The translations under genes and the position numbers were made by a program. A DNA stretch of 64,000 nucleotides from ASV31 sp965229765. GTDB lineage: Bacteria; Pseudomonadota; Alphaproteobacteria; Rhodobacterales; Rhodobacteraceae. The notes beneath the pieces are model-generated. The model was given only the letters and a program-made list of their open reading frames with translations. It did no database searches and was not told the DNA's origin. The stretch is taken from contig CBDDJT010000003.1 in NCBI GenBank assembly GCA_965229765.1, positions 558,001-622,000 on the forward strand, given 5' to 3'. This document shows positions 54,654 to 62,894 of the stretch, piece after piece (position 1 is the stretch's first letter; the number at the start of each line of letters is the position of its first letter).

Positions 54654-56342
54654 TCAGGCGACCGCAACCTCGATCAGCGCCTGCCGCCGCTCGTCTCGCA
54701 CCACCCGCAACGCGCGCGCCACTTCGCCCCGAAGCTCGGACGGATCGGCAACCCGCACCGCGTGCGCGCCATGCGCCGCCGCCATCGCCGCATAGTCGGG
54801 CGACGGCCCAAGCCCGGTCAAGGGCATCTCGTTGGCCGCCGCCGCATGACCCTTGGGGTACATCCCCAAAGTGGCCCGCCGCACCGCGTTCCAAAGCCCG
54901 TTGTTGAACACCACCGTGAGCACCGGCAGCCCATGCGCCGCCGATACCTGGTGGCAGGCCGCCGGGTTCGCAAAAAGGTACGATCCGTCACCGACCGTCG
55001 CGATCACCGTGCGCTCTGGCTGCGCGAGCTTGGCCCCCAGCGCCGCCGGCAGACCCCAGCCCAGCCCGCCCGAATGCGGCGTCCAGAACAGCTGCCCCGC
55101 CCGCTCCAGCCGAAGAGCGGCCCCGGTGGCGGCCAGTTCGGCAAAGATCACGGCCTCTGGCCCGGCCTCCTCGGACAGGACGCGACCGACAAAGGCGGCC
55201 GTCATCGGCCCGCTGGCTCCGGCGGCGATCTGCGCCTCCACGGCCTCGGCCTGCGCCGCGCGCCGCGCCGCCTGCGCCTGCGCGCGTGCCGCGATCACGT
55301 CGCTGGGCACCCGGCCCTCGATTGCATCGGCCAGCGCCGCCACCCCGCGCCCCGCATCCCCCGCCAGCGCGATATCGGCGGAAAAGCCCCTGTATGGCGT
55401 GCCCAGGTCCAGGGGGTCGGGTCCCAGCGCGATCACCTTGGGCGCAACGGGTCCGGACAGCGCGGGCACCCACGGCACCGAGGTTCCGATGCCCAGCACC
55501 ACGTCGGCCTCGCCGATCAGCGGCGCGGGATCGAAGCCCGCGTGCATCGGATGCGAATTGGGCAATGCACCCGCCGTCGCCCAGAACTCCACCACCGGGA
55601 TCGCGGCCGCCTCGGCCAGCCGCGCCAGCGCGTCCAGATGCCCCGCCGGCGCGCTGCGCTGCACCACGATCAGGGGCGCGCGGGCACCTGCCAGAAGCTC
55701 CGCCGCCTGTTCGATCAGCGCCGGATCGGGCGGCGGCGGGTCGGCCGGCCCTGCGCCCGGGCCGGGCACCTCCAGCGCGACGCGCTCTGCCAGCACCTCG
55801 CGCGGCAGGCTCAGGTAGACCGGCCCGCAGGGGGCAGAGCGCGCCACCGACACCGCGCGCGCCACGACCGCCGCCGCCTGCTCGGGAAAGCGCAGTTCAT
55901 AGTCCCACTTGACCGCCTCGCGCACCAATCCCGCCTGGTCGAACATCTCCTGGCCCCAGTGAATGGGCGACACCCGGCTGCCGTGGCGGCCGGTCTCGGT
56001 CACCGGCGTCCGGCCCGACACCACCAGCACCGGCACCTGCGAGGCCGCCGCGTTCAGCGCCCCCATCGCGCAATTGGCCAGCCCGACGTTCACATGCACC
56101 ATCACCGCCAGCATCCGCCCGGACACAAGGTAATGCCCATGCGCCATGCCCATCGCGACGGATTCGTGATGCACCGCCACCGGCACCGGAAGGTCGCGGG
56201 CCAGCGCGGGATCGGCCAGCGCCTCGATCAGCGGCGGAAAATCGGTGCCGGGATTTGCCAGTACGTGGTCGATGCCCGCCGACCTGATCGCACGCAAGAC
56301 CGCTTCGCCGGCCGTGGGCGCGTGCCCGTCCTCCCGTTCCAT
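54654..56342 (-). CDS. Thiamine-diphosphate-dependent enzyme (acetolactate synthase/benzoylformate decarboxylase-like)
   Basis: A 562-aa ThDP enzyme with the three usual domains. The N-terminal PYR domain has NPGTDFPPLIEAL and VHHESVAMGMAHGHY with the catalytic Glu; the C-terminal PP domain has TVGDGSYLFANPAACHQ and VFNNGLWNAVRR (GDG-X-NN cofactor motif). The middle domain lacks an obvious FAD site. Reactions in the family are 2-oxo acid decarboxylation or carboligation. GGAGG seven bases upstream supports ATG 56342. It may process a 2-oxo acid made by the neighbouring oxidative enzymes. Confidence 0.88.
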   Translation of the reverse strand: MEREDGHAPTAGEAVLRAIRSAGIDHVLANPGTDFPPLIEALADPALARDLPVPVAVHHESVAMGMAHGHYLVSGRMLAVMVHVNVGLANCAMGALNAAASQVPVLVVSGRTPVTETGRHGSRVSPIHWGQEMFDQAGLVREAVKWDYELRFPEQAAAVVARAVSVARSAPCGPVYLSLPREVLAERVALEVPGPGAGPADPPPPDPALIEQAAELLAGARAPLIVVQRSAPAGHLDALARLAEAAAIPVVEFWATAGALPNSHPMHAGFDPAPLIGEADVVLGIGTSVPWVPALSGPVAPKVIALGPDPLDLGTPYRGFSADIALAGDAGRGVAALADAIEGRVPSDVIAARAQAQAARRAAQAEAVEAQIAAGASGPMTAAFVGRVLSEEAGPEAVIFAELAATGAALRLERAGQLFWTPHSGGLGWGLPAALGAKLAQPERTVIATVGDGSYLFANPAACHQVSAAHGLPVLTVVFNNGLWNAVRRATLGMYPKGHAAAANEMPLTGLGPSPDYAAMAAAHGAHAVRVADPSELRGEVARALRVVRDERRQALIEVAVA

Positions 56343-56428
56343 GGCAATCCTCCAAGCCCCCGCACCAGACTAGCGTCCGGCGCGCCGACTGCGAAGCCTT
56401 TTCCTTCACATGCTAACGAATGGCCGGT

Positions 56429-59014
56429 TCAGCCCGCACCCTCCTGCGGCTCGGCCGCCCTGTCGACGGTGCCGCGCACCTGCGCCCAGGCCTCGGCGGC
56501 GGCCTCGGCGGCCCCGGCCACGCCATCGCCGCCCTCACGCAGACGCGTCTCCAGCCGCCGAAGCGCGGTCGCCATCGCGCCAGCCCCCAGAACCGCCGCC
56601 GAACCGGCGATCCGGTGCACCTCGTCGCGGTCCGCCGACAGCGGCTCGGCCCCTTTGGACAACGCCTGCAGCCGACGGGCCAGTCCGTCGCCTTCTTCGA
56701 CGAACCGCGCCCAGGCCGCCGCCGCGGCCTCGGGCCCAAGCGTCGCCACAAGTTCGGCAAAGGCGTTCACATCGCGCGAAGCCGCCTTGTCCGGCCGCTC
56801 GCCGGACACCACCCCCACGTCCCCCCGCACCATGCCCAGCACCTCTGCCAGCTGGCGGCGCGTCATCGGCTTGGTCAGCACGTCCGTCATCCCTGCCTCG
56901 CGGAACCGCGCCACCTCGGACGGCATGGCGTGGGCGGTCAGAGCGATGATGGGAACGTCGCGCGACAGGCCCTCGGCGCGGATCAGTCGCGTCGCCTCCA
57001 GCCCGTCCATCCGCGGCATGCTGATGTCCATCAGGATCAGGTCGAATGCGGTCGCCGCCGCCGCCATCACCCCCTGCGCCCCGTCCAACGCCTCTGTCAC
57101 TTGGTGGCCAAGACCGGCCAGCATCTCGCGTGCGACCTGCCGGTTGATGGCGTCGTCCTCGACCAACAGCACCGACAGCGTCCGCGCCGCGGGCTGCGGC
57201 ACGCCCGGGGCCCCGTCGGCCATCGCGCCACGCCCCTCGGCATCGGCCGAAAGCGGCAGGCGCACCCAGAACAGGCTGCCTTCGCCCGGCTCGCTTTCCA
57301 CGCCGATCTCGCCCCCCAGAATCTTGACAAGCCGCGCGGTGATCGCAAGGCCAAGCCCCGTGCCCCCCGCAGCGCGCCCATAGGTGGGATCGACGGTGTA
57401 GAAATCCTCGAAAACGCGGGCCTGGTTTTCCTCGGCGATGCCGATGCCGTCGTCGGTCACGCGGATTTCCACCGTCTCGCTGTCTCCCAGCCGCTCCGCC
57501 TCGATGGCGACATGCCCGTCCTCGGTGAACTTGATGGCGTTGGCCAGCAGGTTCACCACGATCTGCCGCACCTTTCCGGGGTCGCCGATCACGGCGCCAA
57601 GCCCGCCTGCCACCCGGTGCGTCAGCTGGTTGCGCTGAACGGCGGCAAGGGGCCGCTGCATCTCGGCCACCTGCCGGATCAGCGCCGCAAGATCGAAGCC
57701 CACCTGATAGGCCTCTGCCCGCTCCGAATCCAGCCGCGAGACGTCCAGCACGTCGTTGACATGGTGCAGCAGCAACTGCCCAGAGGTTTCCATGATCCGC
57801 ATGTAATCGCGCTGCTTCTCATCCAGCCGGGTGTCGCGGATCAGATCGATGGTCCCCAGAAGCCCGTTCAGCGGCGTGCGCATCTCATGGCTCATGACCG
57901 CCAGAAGATGCGCCTTGGCCTTTTCCCCGGCCAGCGCATCATCGCGCGCCTTCATCAGTTCCGCCTCGGATGCCTTGCGGGCCGAGATGTCGCGGATGAA
58001 GGACACAAAGATCTCCCCATCCCCGGTTTCGGTGCTGTTGATCGACATTTCGACCGGGAACACCTCTCCGGACCGGCGCACCGCCTCCAGCTGGATGCGC
58101 CCGCGCCCGATGACCTTGCGCTGGCCCGTGCGGCGATAGCGCTCCATTCCCGCCTCATGCGCGTCGCGCATGTGGGCCGGCACGATCACATCGGACATGC
58201 TGCGGCCCAGAACCTCGGCCGCGGAAAAGCCGAAGATCTGTTCCGCCGCTCCGTTCAAGTCCAGCAACCGGCCCTCCACGTCTGCGACCACGACCGCATC
58301 CTGCGACGTGGCGACAATGGCGTTCAGCCGCGCCGCGGTGATCTGGTACTCCAACTGGCGGCGTTGCACCTGCCGGTTCATCTGCGCCAGCACGAACAGG
58401 CCCAGCCCCAGCAGGAAGAAAAGCGCAGTGGTCAGGATCGCAAGCCGCACAAGCGTGCCCGCCACGGCCTCGCGCTGGCGGTCCGACCGTTCGGCCAGCG
58501 CGCGCACCCCCTCCAGCGCGATCTCGCGCACGGCGGGCCGCAAGCCGCGAAACACCTCCGCCAGCTCAGGCAAGGCGCGGCGCAGCACGTCGTCGGGCCC
58601 GTCGATCAGCGCCACGGACGTGTCAAGTATCAACCACAGGTCGCTTTTGGCGTCGCGCGCATCCGGCGCGTCAAGAACGCCGACATAGACCGACCCGTTG
58701 GTGATGATATCGGCACGATTGTAGAACACGTCGAACCGCCGGCGCACATCGCCCAGCGTCGCAAGTCCGTCGTGGGCGCTCAGAATCGTGAATTCGAGCC
58801 GCACCAACTCGACCTCGATTTGCGAAAGCGTCCATTGGACGTTGTCGGAATTGGCGGTCGCGAGATCGTCTACCTTGCGCACCGTGTCCAGCGCGGACAT
58901 GGCGATCAGCCCAAGGATCAGGCCAAACAGAGCACCCAGAACGATACGTGCGCGCCGCGTTGCCGCGGCGCGCTTCAGCCGGTATCCGTTGGGTGTTGGA
59001 GGTCCCGGCTGCAT
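56429..59014 (-). CDS. Hybrid sensor histidine kinase with PAS, REC and Hpt domains
   Basis: An 861-aa membrane sensor. Two membrane segments (about 22-44 and 192-216) enclose a 150-residue periplasmic domain. A PAS domain follows (LNAIVATSQDAVVVADVEGR), then HisKA with MSHEMRTPLNG (His 376), HATPase_c with N-box LLANAIKFTEDGH and G-boxes DDGIGIAEEN and GGTGLGLAI, a receiver LLVEDDAINR with ILMDISMPRMDG (Asp 663), and a C-terminal Hpt with DEVHRIAGSAAVLG (His 800). It could run a full phosphorelay to the response regulator at 59649. Start ATG 59014 is 13 bases after the small exported protein's stop; the pair is one operon. Confidence 0.92.
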   Translation of the reverse strand: MQPGPPTPNGYRLKRAAATRRARIVLGALFGLILGLIAMSALDTVRKVDDLATANSDNVQWTLSQIEVELVRLEFTILSAHDGLATLGDVRRRFDVFYNRADIITNGSVYVGVLDAPDARDAKSDLWLILDTSVALIDGPDDVLRRALPELAEVFRGLRPAVREIALEGVRALAERSDRQREAVAGTLVRLAILTTALFFLLGLGLFVLAQMNRQVQRRQLEYQITAARLNAIVATSQDAVVVADVEGRLLDLNGAAEQIFGFSAAEVLGRSMSDVIVPAHMRDAHEAGMERYRRTGQRKVIGRGRIQLEAVRRSGEVFPVEMSINSTETGDGEIFVSFIRDISARKASEAELMKARDDALAGEKAKAHLLAVMSHEMRTPLNGLLGTIDLIRDTRLDEKQRDYMRIMETSGQLLLHHVNDVLDVSRLDSERAEAYQVGFDLAALIRQVAEMQRPLAAVQRNQLTHRVAGGLGAVIGDPGKVRQIVVNLLANAIKFTEDGHVAIEAERLGDSETVEIRVTDDGIGIAEENQARVFEDFYTVDPTYGRAAGGTGLGLAITARLVKILGGEIGVESEPGEGSLFWVRLPLSADAEGRGAMADGAPGVPQPAARTLSVLLVEDDAINRQVAREMLAGLGHQVTEALDGAQGVMAAAATAFDLILMDISMPRMDGLEATRLIRAEGLSRDVPIIALTAHAMPSEVARFREAGMTDVLTKPMTRRQLAEVLGMVRGDVGVVSGERPDKAASRDVNAFAELVATLGPEAAAAAWARFVEEGDGLARRLQALSKGAEPLSADRDEVHRIAGSAAVLGAGAMATALRRLETRLREGGDGVAGAAEAAAEAWAQVRGTVDRAAEPQEGAG

Positions 59015-59027
59015 TCCCGGCGGCGCC

Positions 59028-59528
59028 CTACGGCACCACCACCAGCCGGTCGAGCTGCCAGACGCTGCGCGAATAGGCCACCTCTGTCTGGAAATCTGCG
59101 TTCGCATCGTAGGGATAAACGATCCAGAGCGGCCCCTTGCCCCGGCGCGACATCGGCGCGCCGTTCTGAAGGTAGGCCAGCACCGGCCCGGCCTGCAACG
59201 CGTCCGCCACGGGCATCTCGGCCGAGTAGTCGTTGATCGCCGTCGCCACCAGCGTGCCAGAATTCACGCCCAGCCGCTCCAGAAGCGCGGCAAGCGGCAC
59301 ACCGGTGAATTCCTGCTCGCCCTCGGTCCAGATCGTCGTCGTGCGGAACGTCTCTGCCGGAAGTGATTCGAGCATGGCGCGATCGAACTTGGCCGTCTCG
59401 CCGTCATTGGACACCGCGATGGCCCCCGAGACGGTCAGAAGAACGTCGCCATCGGGCGTGCCAAGCAACTCCTGCGCCTGCACCGCCGTTCCCGCGACAA
59501 ACGCCGAAAACAGCCGCAAGGATGCCAT
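59028..59528 (-). CDS. Small exported SUOX/YedY-fold protein without cysteine
   Basis: A 166-aa protein with a short signal peptide (MASLRLFSAFVAGTAVQA). The rest resembles the oxidoreductase molybdopterin-binding fold (VLLTVSGAI, WTEGEQEFTGVPLAALLERLG, LVATAINDYSAEMPVAD, GPLWIVYPYD). There is no cysteine anywhere, so the Mo-coordinating Cys of YedY/sulfite oxidase is missing and Mo catalysis is unlikely. Encoded directly before the histidine kinase, it is probably a periplasmic partner that presents a signal to the kinase; this is inference. A stop codon immediately upstream fixes the ATG. Confidence 0.75.
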   Translation of the reverse strand: MASLRLFSAFVAGTAVQAQELLGTPDGDVLLTVSGAIAVSNDGETAKFDRAMLESLPAETFRTTTIWTEGEQEFTGVPLAALLERLGVNSGTLVATAINDYSAEMPVADALQAGPVLAYLQNGAPMSRRGKGPLWIVYPYDANADFQTEVAYSRSVWQLDRLVVVP

Positions 59529-59648
59529 TTTTTAGACTGCCAAAAACGCTAGACATCGAAAGAGCCTCCTTTTGCGGACCATCAAACTGTTGCCCTCCCG
59601 ATACGCAAAAACGCGAACCGCGTCAGCAGTGCATTCGCATAGCGGACT

Positions 59649-60390
59649 ATGCGGAAGGATAGTATCATTTCTCAAGAGAACGCCGATGGGCAGGTGACAG
59701 TTTTGTCACGCCCTCTATGTCGACAGTCTCCGGATGCACCGGACAAGCAGCAAAGGCAGATATTTTGGACTATTAGGATACTGGTTGCCGACGATCACGA
59801 TCTGGTCCGCGATACCGTTGCCGCCTATCTCGCGAACGGCGGCGGGTTCGAAACCCGAACTGCCGTTTCCCTCGATGACGCCATCGCCCGCGTCAAGGAA
59901 GAGGGCGCCTTCGACCTCGTCCTGCTGGACTACACGATGCCGGGCATGAACGGGCTGGACGGGCTGGCCCGCATGACGGAACTGAACGGCCCGGGCACGG
60001 TCGCCATCCTGTCGGGCAACGCGTCGGCTGCCGTCGCGCGCGAGGCCGTCGATGCCGGCGCCATCGGCTTTCTCCCCAAGACCATCACCGGCAAGTCGCT
60101 GGTTCATGCCATCAACTTCATGCTTGCCGGAGAAAACCTACATGCCCATGTCGGTGATGCGCGACGCCGAAGCGCCGGCCCCTCTGCACCCCCTCGCCAA
60201 GCTGCTGAGCGAGCGCGAAACACAGGTGCTGGCCGGACTGGCGCAGGGCCTGTCGAACAAGGAAATCGCCCGAGACCTCACCTTGCAGGAAGTCACCGTC
60301 AAGCTGCACGTCAAGACCCTGTCGCGCAAGCTGGAGGCCCGCAACCGCACCCACGCCGCCATGATCGCAAAGACCGCCGGAATCGTCTGA
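59649..60390 (+). pseudogene. NarL/LuxR-type response regulator interrupted by a +1 frameshift
   Basis: The receiver domain (IRILVADDHDLVRD, LVLLDYTMPGMNG, ILSGNA, FLPKT) is in one frame and the LuxR-type HTH (LLSERETQVLAGLAQGLSNKEIARDLTLQEVTVKLHVKTL) is in the next. The join is at an A-run at 60133-60136 in GAGAAAACC: removing one A gives LAGE-TYMPMSVMRDAEAP and a normal protein of about 245 aa. Either a real mutation, a sequencing slip in the run, or frameshifting explains it. The HTH could be made alone from ATG 60141. The receiver start is unclear; ATG 59649 is open but far from the conserved sequence. It is divergent from the SUOX-like/kinase operon and is the probable output partner of that kinase. 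Confidence 0.8.
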
Positions 60391-60402
60391 TCCCGCACCC
60401 GG

Positions 60403-61524
60403 CTATTCCCCCAGCGCCTGGATCAGCGTGATCGGCGTCAGGATGCCGCCCAGCACCTGAAGACTTGGCAGGATCTGCGCCAGAGATCCGTTCCAGCTTG
60501 CCAGAGGCGTTTCAGGGACGAACACCACGTCGCCTGGCGCCAGCGGGAAATCCAGCGCCTCTCCCGCCAGCATCTTGCGCGCGTCGACCACGATCAACTC
60601 GCCCGTCGTCGGGCTGAAGGCGCGCACCACCCGCACCTCGGCAAGCTGCGCCTGCGACAGGTCCGGACCGCCCGCGATGGTCAGCGCCTGCAAAAGCGTC
60701 CGCCCCTCGGCGCCAAAGGACACCGCCTGCGGCGAGCCCACGGCCCCGATCACGTAGACCTGCATGTCCTCCTTGCGGGGGGCAAAGATCACGTCGCGCG
60801 GGGCGATCCAGACGTTCTGGTCGAACCGCCCGTTCTTCAGCAGCGCATTCAGGTCGACGGTGCACACCTGTTCCCCCCGGATCAGCCGCGCGCCGGGAAG
60901 ATAGGCGTCTTCCTCCAGCCCGCCGCCCAGAGCCAGCGCCTCGATCAGGTTGGTCGATCCGTTCATGTAGCGCACGCCGGGCTCGCGGAACTCGCCCAGG
61001 AAATAGATGGGCGCGCTGCCGGCCTCCTCGACCTCGACGGTCAGCCACGGCTCGTTGAAATGCTCCGAATAGCGCGTCTTGAGCAGGCCCAGGATCTCGC
61101 GCGTGCTCTTCCCCGCCACCTGCACCAGTTCGATGATCGGCAACTGCACGAACCCCTCGGAGTCGATACGCGCCGACACGTCGCTCAGCCCGTCCTCGCC
61201 GAATATGTTCAGCCGCAGCGTATCCCCCGGCCCCACCCGGTAGGGCGCGGCGGGCGCGCCGCGCGCTGCGCCGGGCACCATGTCCTTGCCGCCGGGCGAA
61301 AGCCTTGCCCGCCCACAGCGCGGCCCCTTGGCGACCTCTGCCGCCGGAACGCTGACCTGCATCCGCTCGACCACGCCATCCGAGGTCAGGCGGCTTCGGT
61401 CCAGCGGGATCTGGCTGCACCCCGCCAGAATCACCCCGGCGGCAACGGCCCGCAGCGCCCAGCGCCCTATCCGAACGGATAGCACGCCCCTGCCTGCGAA
61501 TACCGGCTCTCTGCCTTCGGCCAC
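60403..61524 (-). CDS. Wza/KpsD-like polysaccharide export lipoprotein
   Basis: A 373-aa outer-membrane export channel subunit. The lipobox LAGC (AVAAGVILAGCSQIP) marks a lipoprotein. A polysaccharide export domain follows (YRVGPGDTLRLNIFGEDGLSDVSARID, FVQLPIIELVQVAGKS), then SLBB-type repeats (APIYFLGEFREPGVRYMNG, MQVYVIGAVGSPQAVSFG). Translation starts at GTG 61524 after a G-rich ribosome site. It should form the outer-membrane exit for the polymer made at 26-38 kb with the Wzc-like kinase. It is convergent with the response regulator gene (12 bases apart). Confidence 0.9.
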   Translation of the reverse strand: MAEGREPVFAGRGVLSVRIGRWALRAVAAGVILAGCSQIPLDRSRLTSDGVVERMQVSVPAAEVAKGPRCGRARLSPGGKDMVPGAARGAPAAPYRVGPGDTLRLNIFGEDGLSDVSARIDSEGFVQLPIIELVQVAGKSTREILGLLKTRYSEHFNEPWLTVEVEEAGSAPIYFLGEFREPGVRYMNGSTNLIEALALGGGLEEDAYLPGARLIRGEQVCTVDLNALLKNGRFDQNVWIAPRDVIFAPRKEDMQVYVIGAVGSPQAVSFGAEGRTLLQALTIAGGPDLSQAQLAEVRVVRAFSPTTGELIVVDARKMLAGEALDFPLAPGDVVFVPETPLASWNGSLAQILPSLQVLGGILTPITLIQALGE

Positions 61525-61631
61525 ACCACCCCCCGTGCGTATACACGCCCTATCCGCCTACCACCGAGACGTGTGCGCCCCGCCGAGGATATGCAAACGC
61601 CAACCAATCCTCCAGTCCCGGAATTGCCGAA

Positions 61632-62891
61632 ATGATCACCTTGCTCAACGCTGCCCCCGATACCGGAAACCAGGGCGTCACCGCCCTCTGCCTTTCGGCC
61701 CTGTCTGGCCTTGCCGCCCGGGACGCCGGGCCGGTCGCGGTCGCCGATCATGGCCGGGGCCTGCGTCCGGGCACCTGGGGGATCGACGGTGCCCAGCGTA
61801 TCGGCCTGACCCATTCGCGCCGGATCTGGCGCGCCGACACTCTGCGGACCGTTCACGCCCTTATCCGCGTCGGCGGCGGGTTCAGCGCCACCGCGCGCAC
61901 CATCGCCGGATCGCGTGCCATTCTCGACGTGTCGGGCGGCGACAGCTTTACCGATCTCTACGGCCCGAAGCGCTTTCGGGCCATGGTGCTGACCAAGCGG
62001 CTGGCGATCGACGCACGCCGCCCGCTGATTCTCCTGCCGCAGACCCTGGGGCCCTTCGTCGATCCGGACAACCGGGCCGAGGCCGCGCGCATCCTGCGCG
62101 CCGCCCATGCCGTCTGGGTGCGCGACGCGGCCAGCCATGCCTTCCTGCAAGAGTTGCTTGGCGACGCCTTCGACCCGGCCCGCCACCGCCTTGGCGTCGA
62201 CATGGCCGTGGGCCTGCCCAGCGCGGACCCCGGCGACCGGCTTTGCCCGTCGGTCCGCAAATGGCTGGCCGAGGACCGCGACGCGCCCGTGGCCGGGCTG
62301 AACGTGTCCGGCCTCCTGACGCTGGAACCCGCCGCCGCGCAGATCCGCTTTGGTCTTGCGCAGAACCACCCGGCCCAGATCGAGGCCGCCGCGCGCGCGC
62401 TTCTCGACAGCGACCCGTCGCTGCGCCTTGTCCTGCTGCCGCATGTCCACCGCCCCCCGACTGATGCCGAAAGCGATCTTGGCGCCGCGTGGAAACTTCA
62501 GCTGCGCCTTGCGGGACATTACCCGGACCGGGTGCGTGTGCTCGACGCGCCGCTCGACGCGATGCAGCTGAAGTGGTGTCTTGCCCGGTTCGACTGGTTC
62601 GCTGGTGCCCGGATGCACGCCACCATCGGCGCGTTTTCCTCGGGCACGCCCACGCTGGGCCTTGGTTACTCCGACAAGGCGGCGGGCGTCTTCGCCGAAT
62701 GCGGGATCGGGGCAGAGGTCGCCGATCTGCGCACCCACGACGCCACGGCCCTGGCCGCCCGGGTCGTGGCGTCCTATCGCGACCGCGACGCGCTGCGCCG
62801 ACGTCTTGCCGACGTTTTGCCGACGTTGCGCCGACGTGCCGATTCACAGATGGACGACATCGTCGCGCAGATCGCCGAGGCACAGGTCTAG
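61632..62891 (+). CDS. Polysaccharide pyruvyl transferase family protein (second copy)
   Basis: A 419-aa protein opening MITLLNAAPDTGNQGVTALCL, as in WcaK/CsaB-type enzymes, with ILDVSGGDSFTDLYG, LLPQTLGPF, VWVRDAASHAFL and the C-terminal FAGARMHATIGAFSSGTPTLGLGYSDK. It would attach pyruvate ketals to a surface polymer. The C-terminal stretch LRRRLADVLPTLRRRAD is encoded by the 11-bp repeat described separately. The flippase gene starts three bases after its stop. It is only distantly like the other family member at 29058. Confidence 0.87.
   Translation: MITLLNAAPDTGNQGVTALCLSALSGLAARDAGPVAVADHGRGLRPGTWGIDGAQRIGLTHSRRIWRADTLRTVHALIRVGGGFSATARTIAGSRAILDVSGGDSFTDLYGPKRFRAMVLTKRLAIDARRPLILLPQTLGPFVDPDNRAEAARILRAAHAVWVRDAASHAFLQELLGDAFDPARHRLGVDMAVGLPSADPGDRLCPSVRKWLAEDRDAPVAGLNVSGLLTLEPAAAQIRFGLAQNHPAQIEAAARALLDSDPSLRLVLLPHVHRPPTDAESDLGAAWKLQLRLAGHYPDRVRVLDAPLDAMQLKWCLARFDWFAGARMHATIGAFSSGTPTLGLGYSDKAAGVFAECGIGAEVADLRTHDATALAARVVASYRDRDALRRRLADVLPTLRRRADSQMDDIVAQIAEAQV
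62797..62840. repeat. 11-bp-period direct repeat, four copies inside a gene
   Basis: GCCGACGTCTT, GCCGACGTTTT, GCCGACGTTGC and GCCGACGTGCC stand back to back within the 3' end of the pyruvyltransferase gene. The period and core match the intergenic array at 47417. Because 11 is not a multiple of three, the unit is read in all three frames, so protein-level selection cannot explain the conservation of the unit. Confidence 0.8.
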
Positions 62892-62894
62892 GCC

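Noticed and set aside
60133..60142. Programmed +1 ribosomal frameshifting in the response regulator
   Set aside because: No stop codon, rare codon or stimulatory structure is evident at the join; a mutation or a sequence slip in an A-run is simpler.
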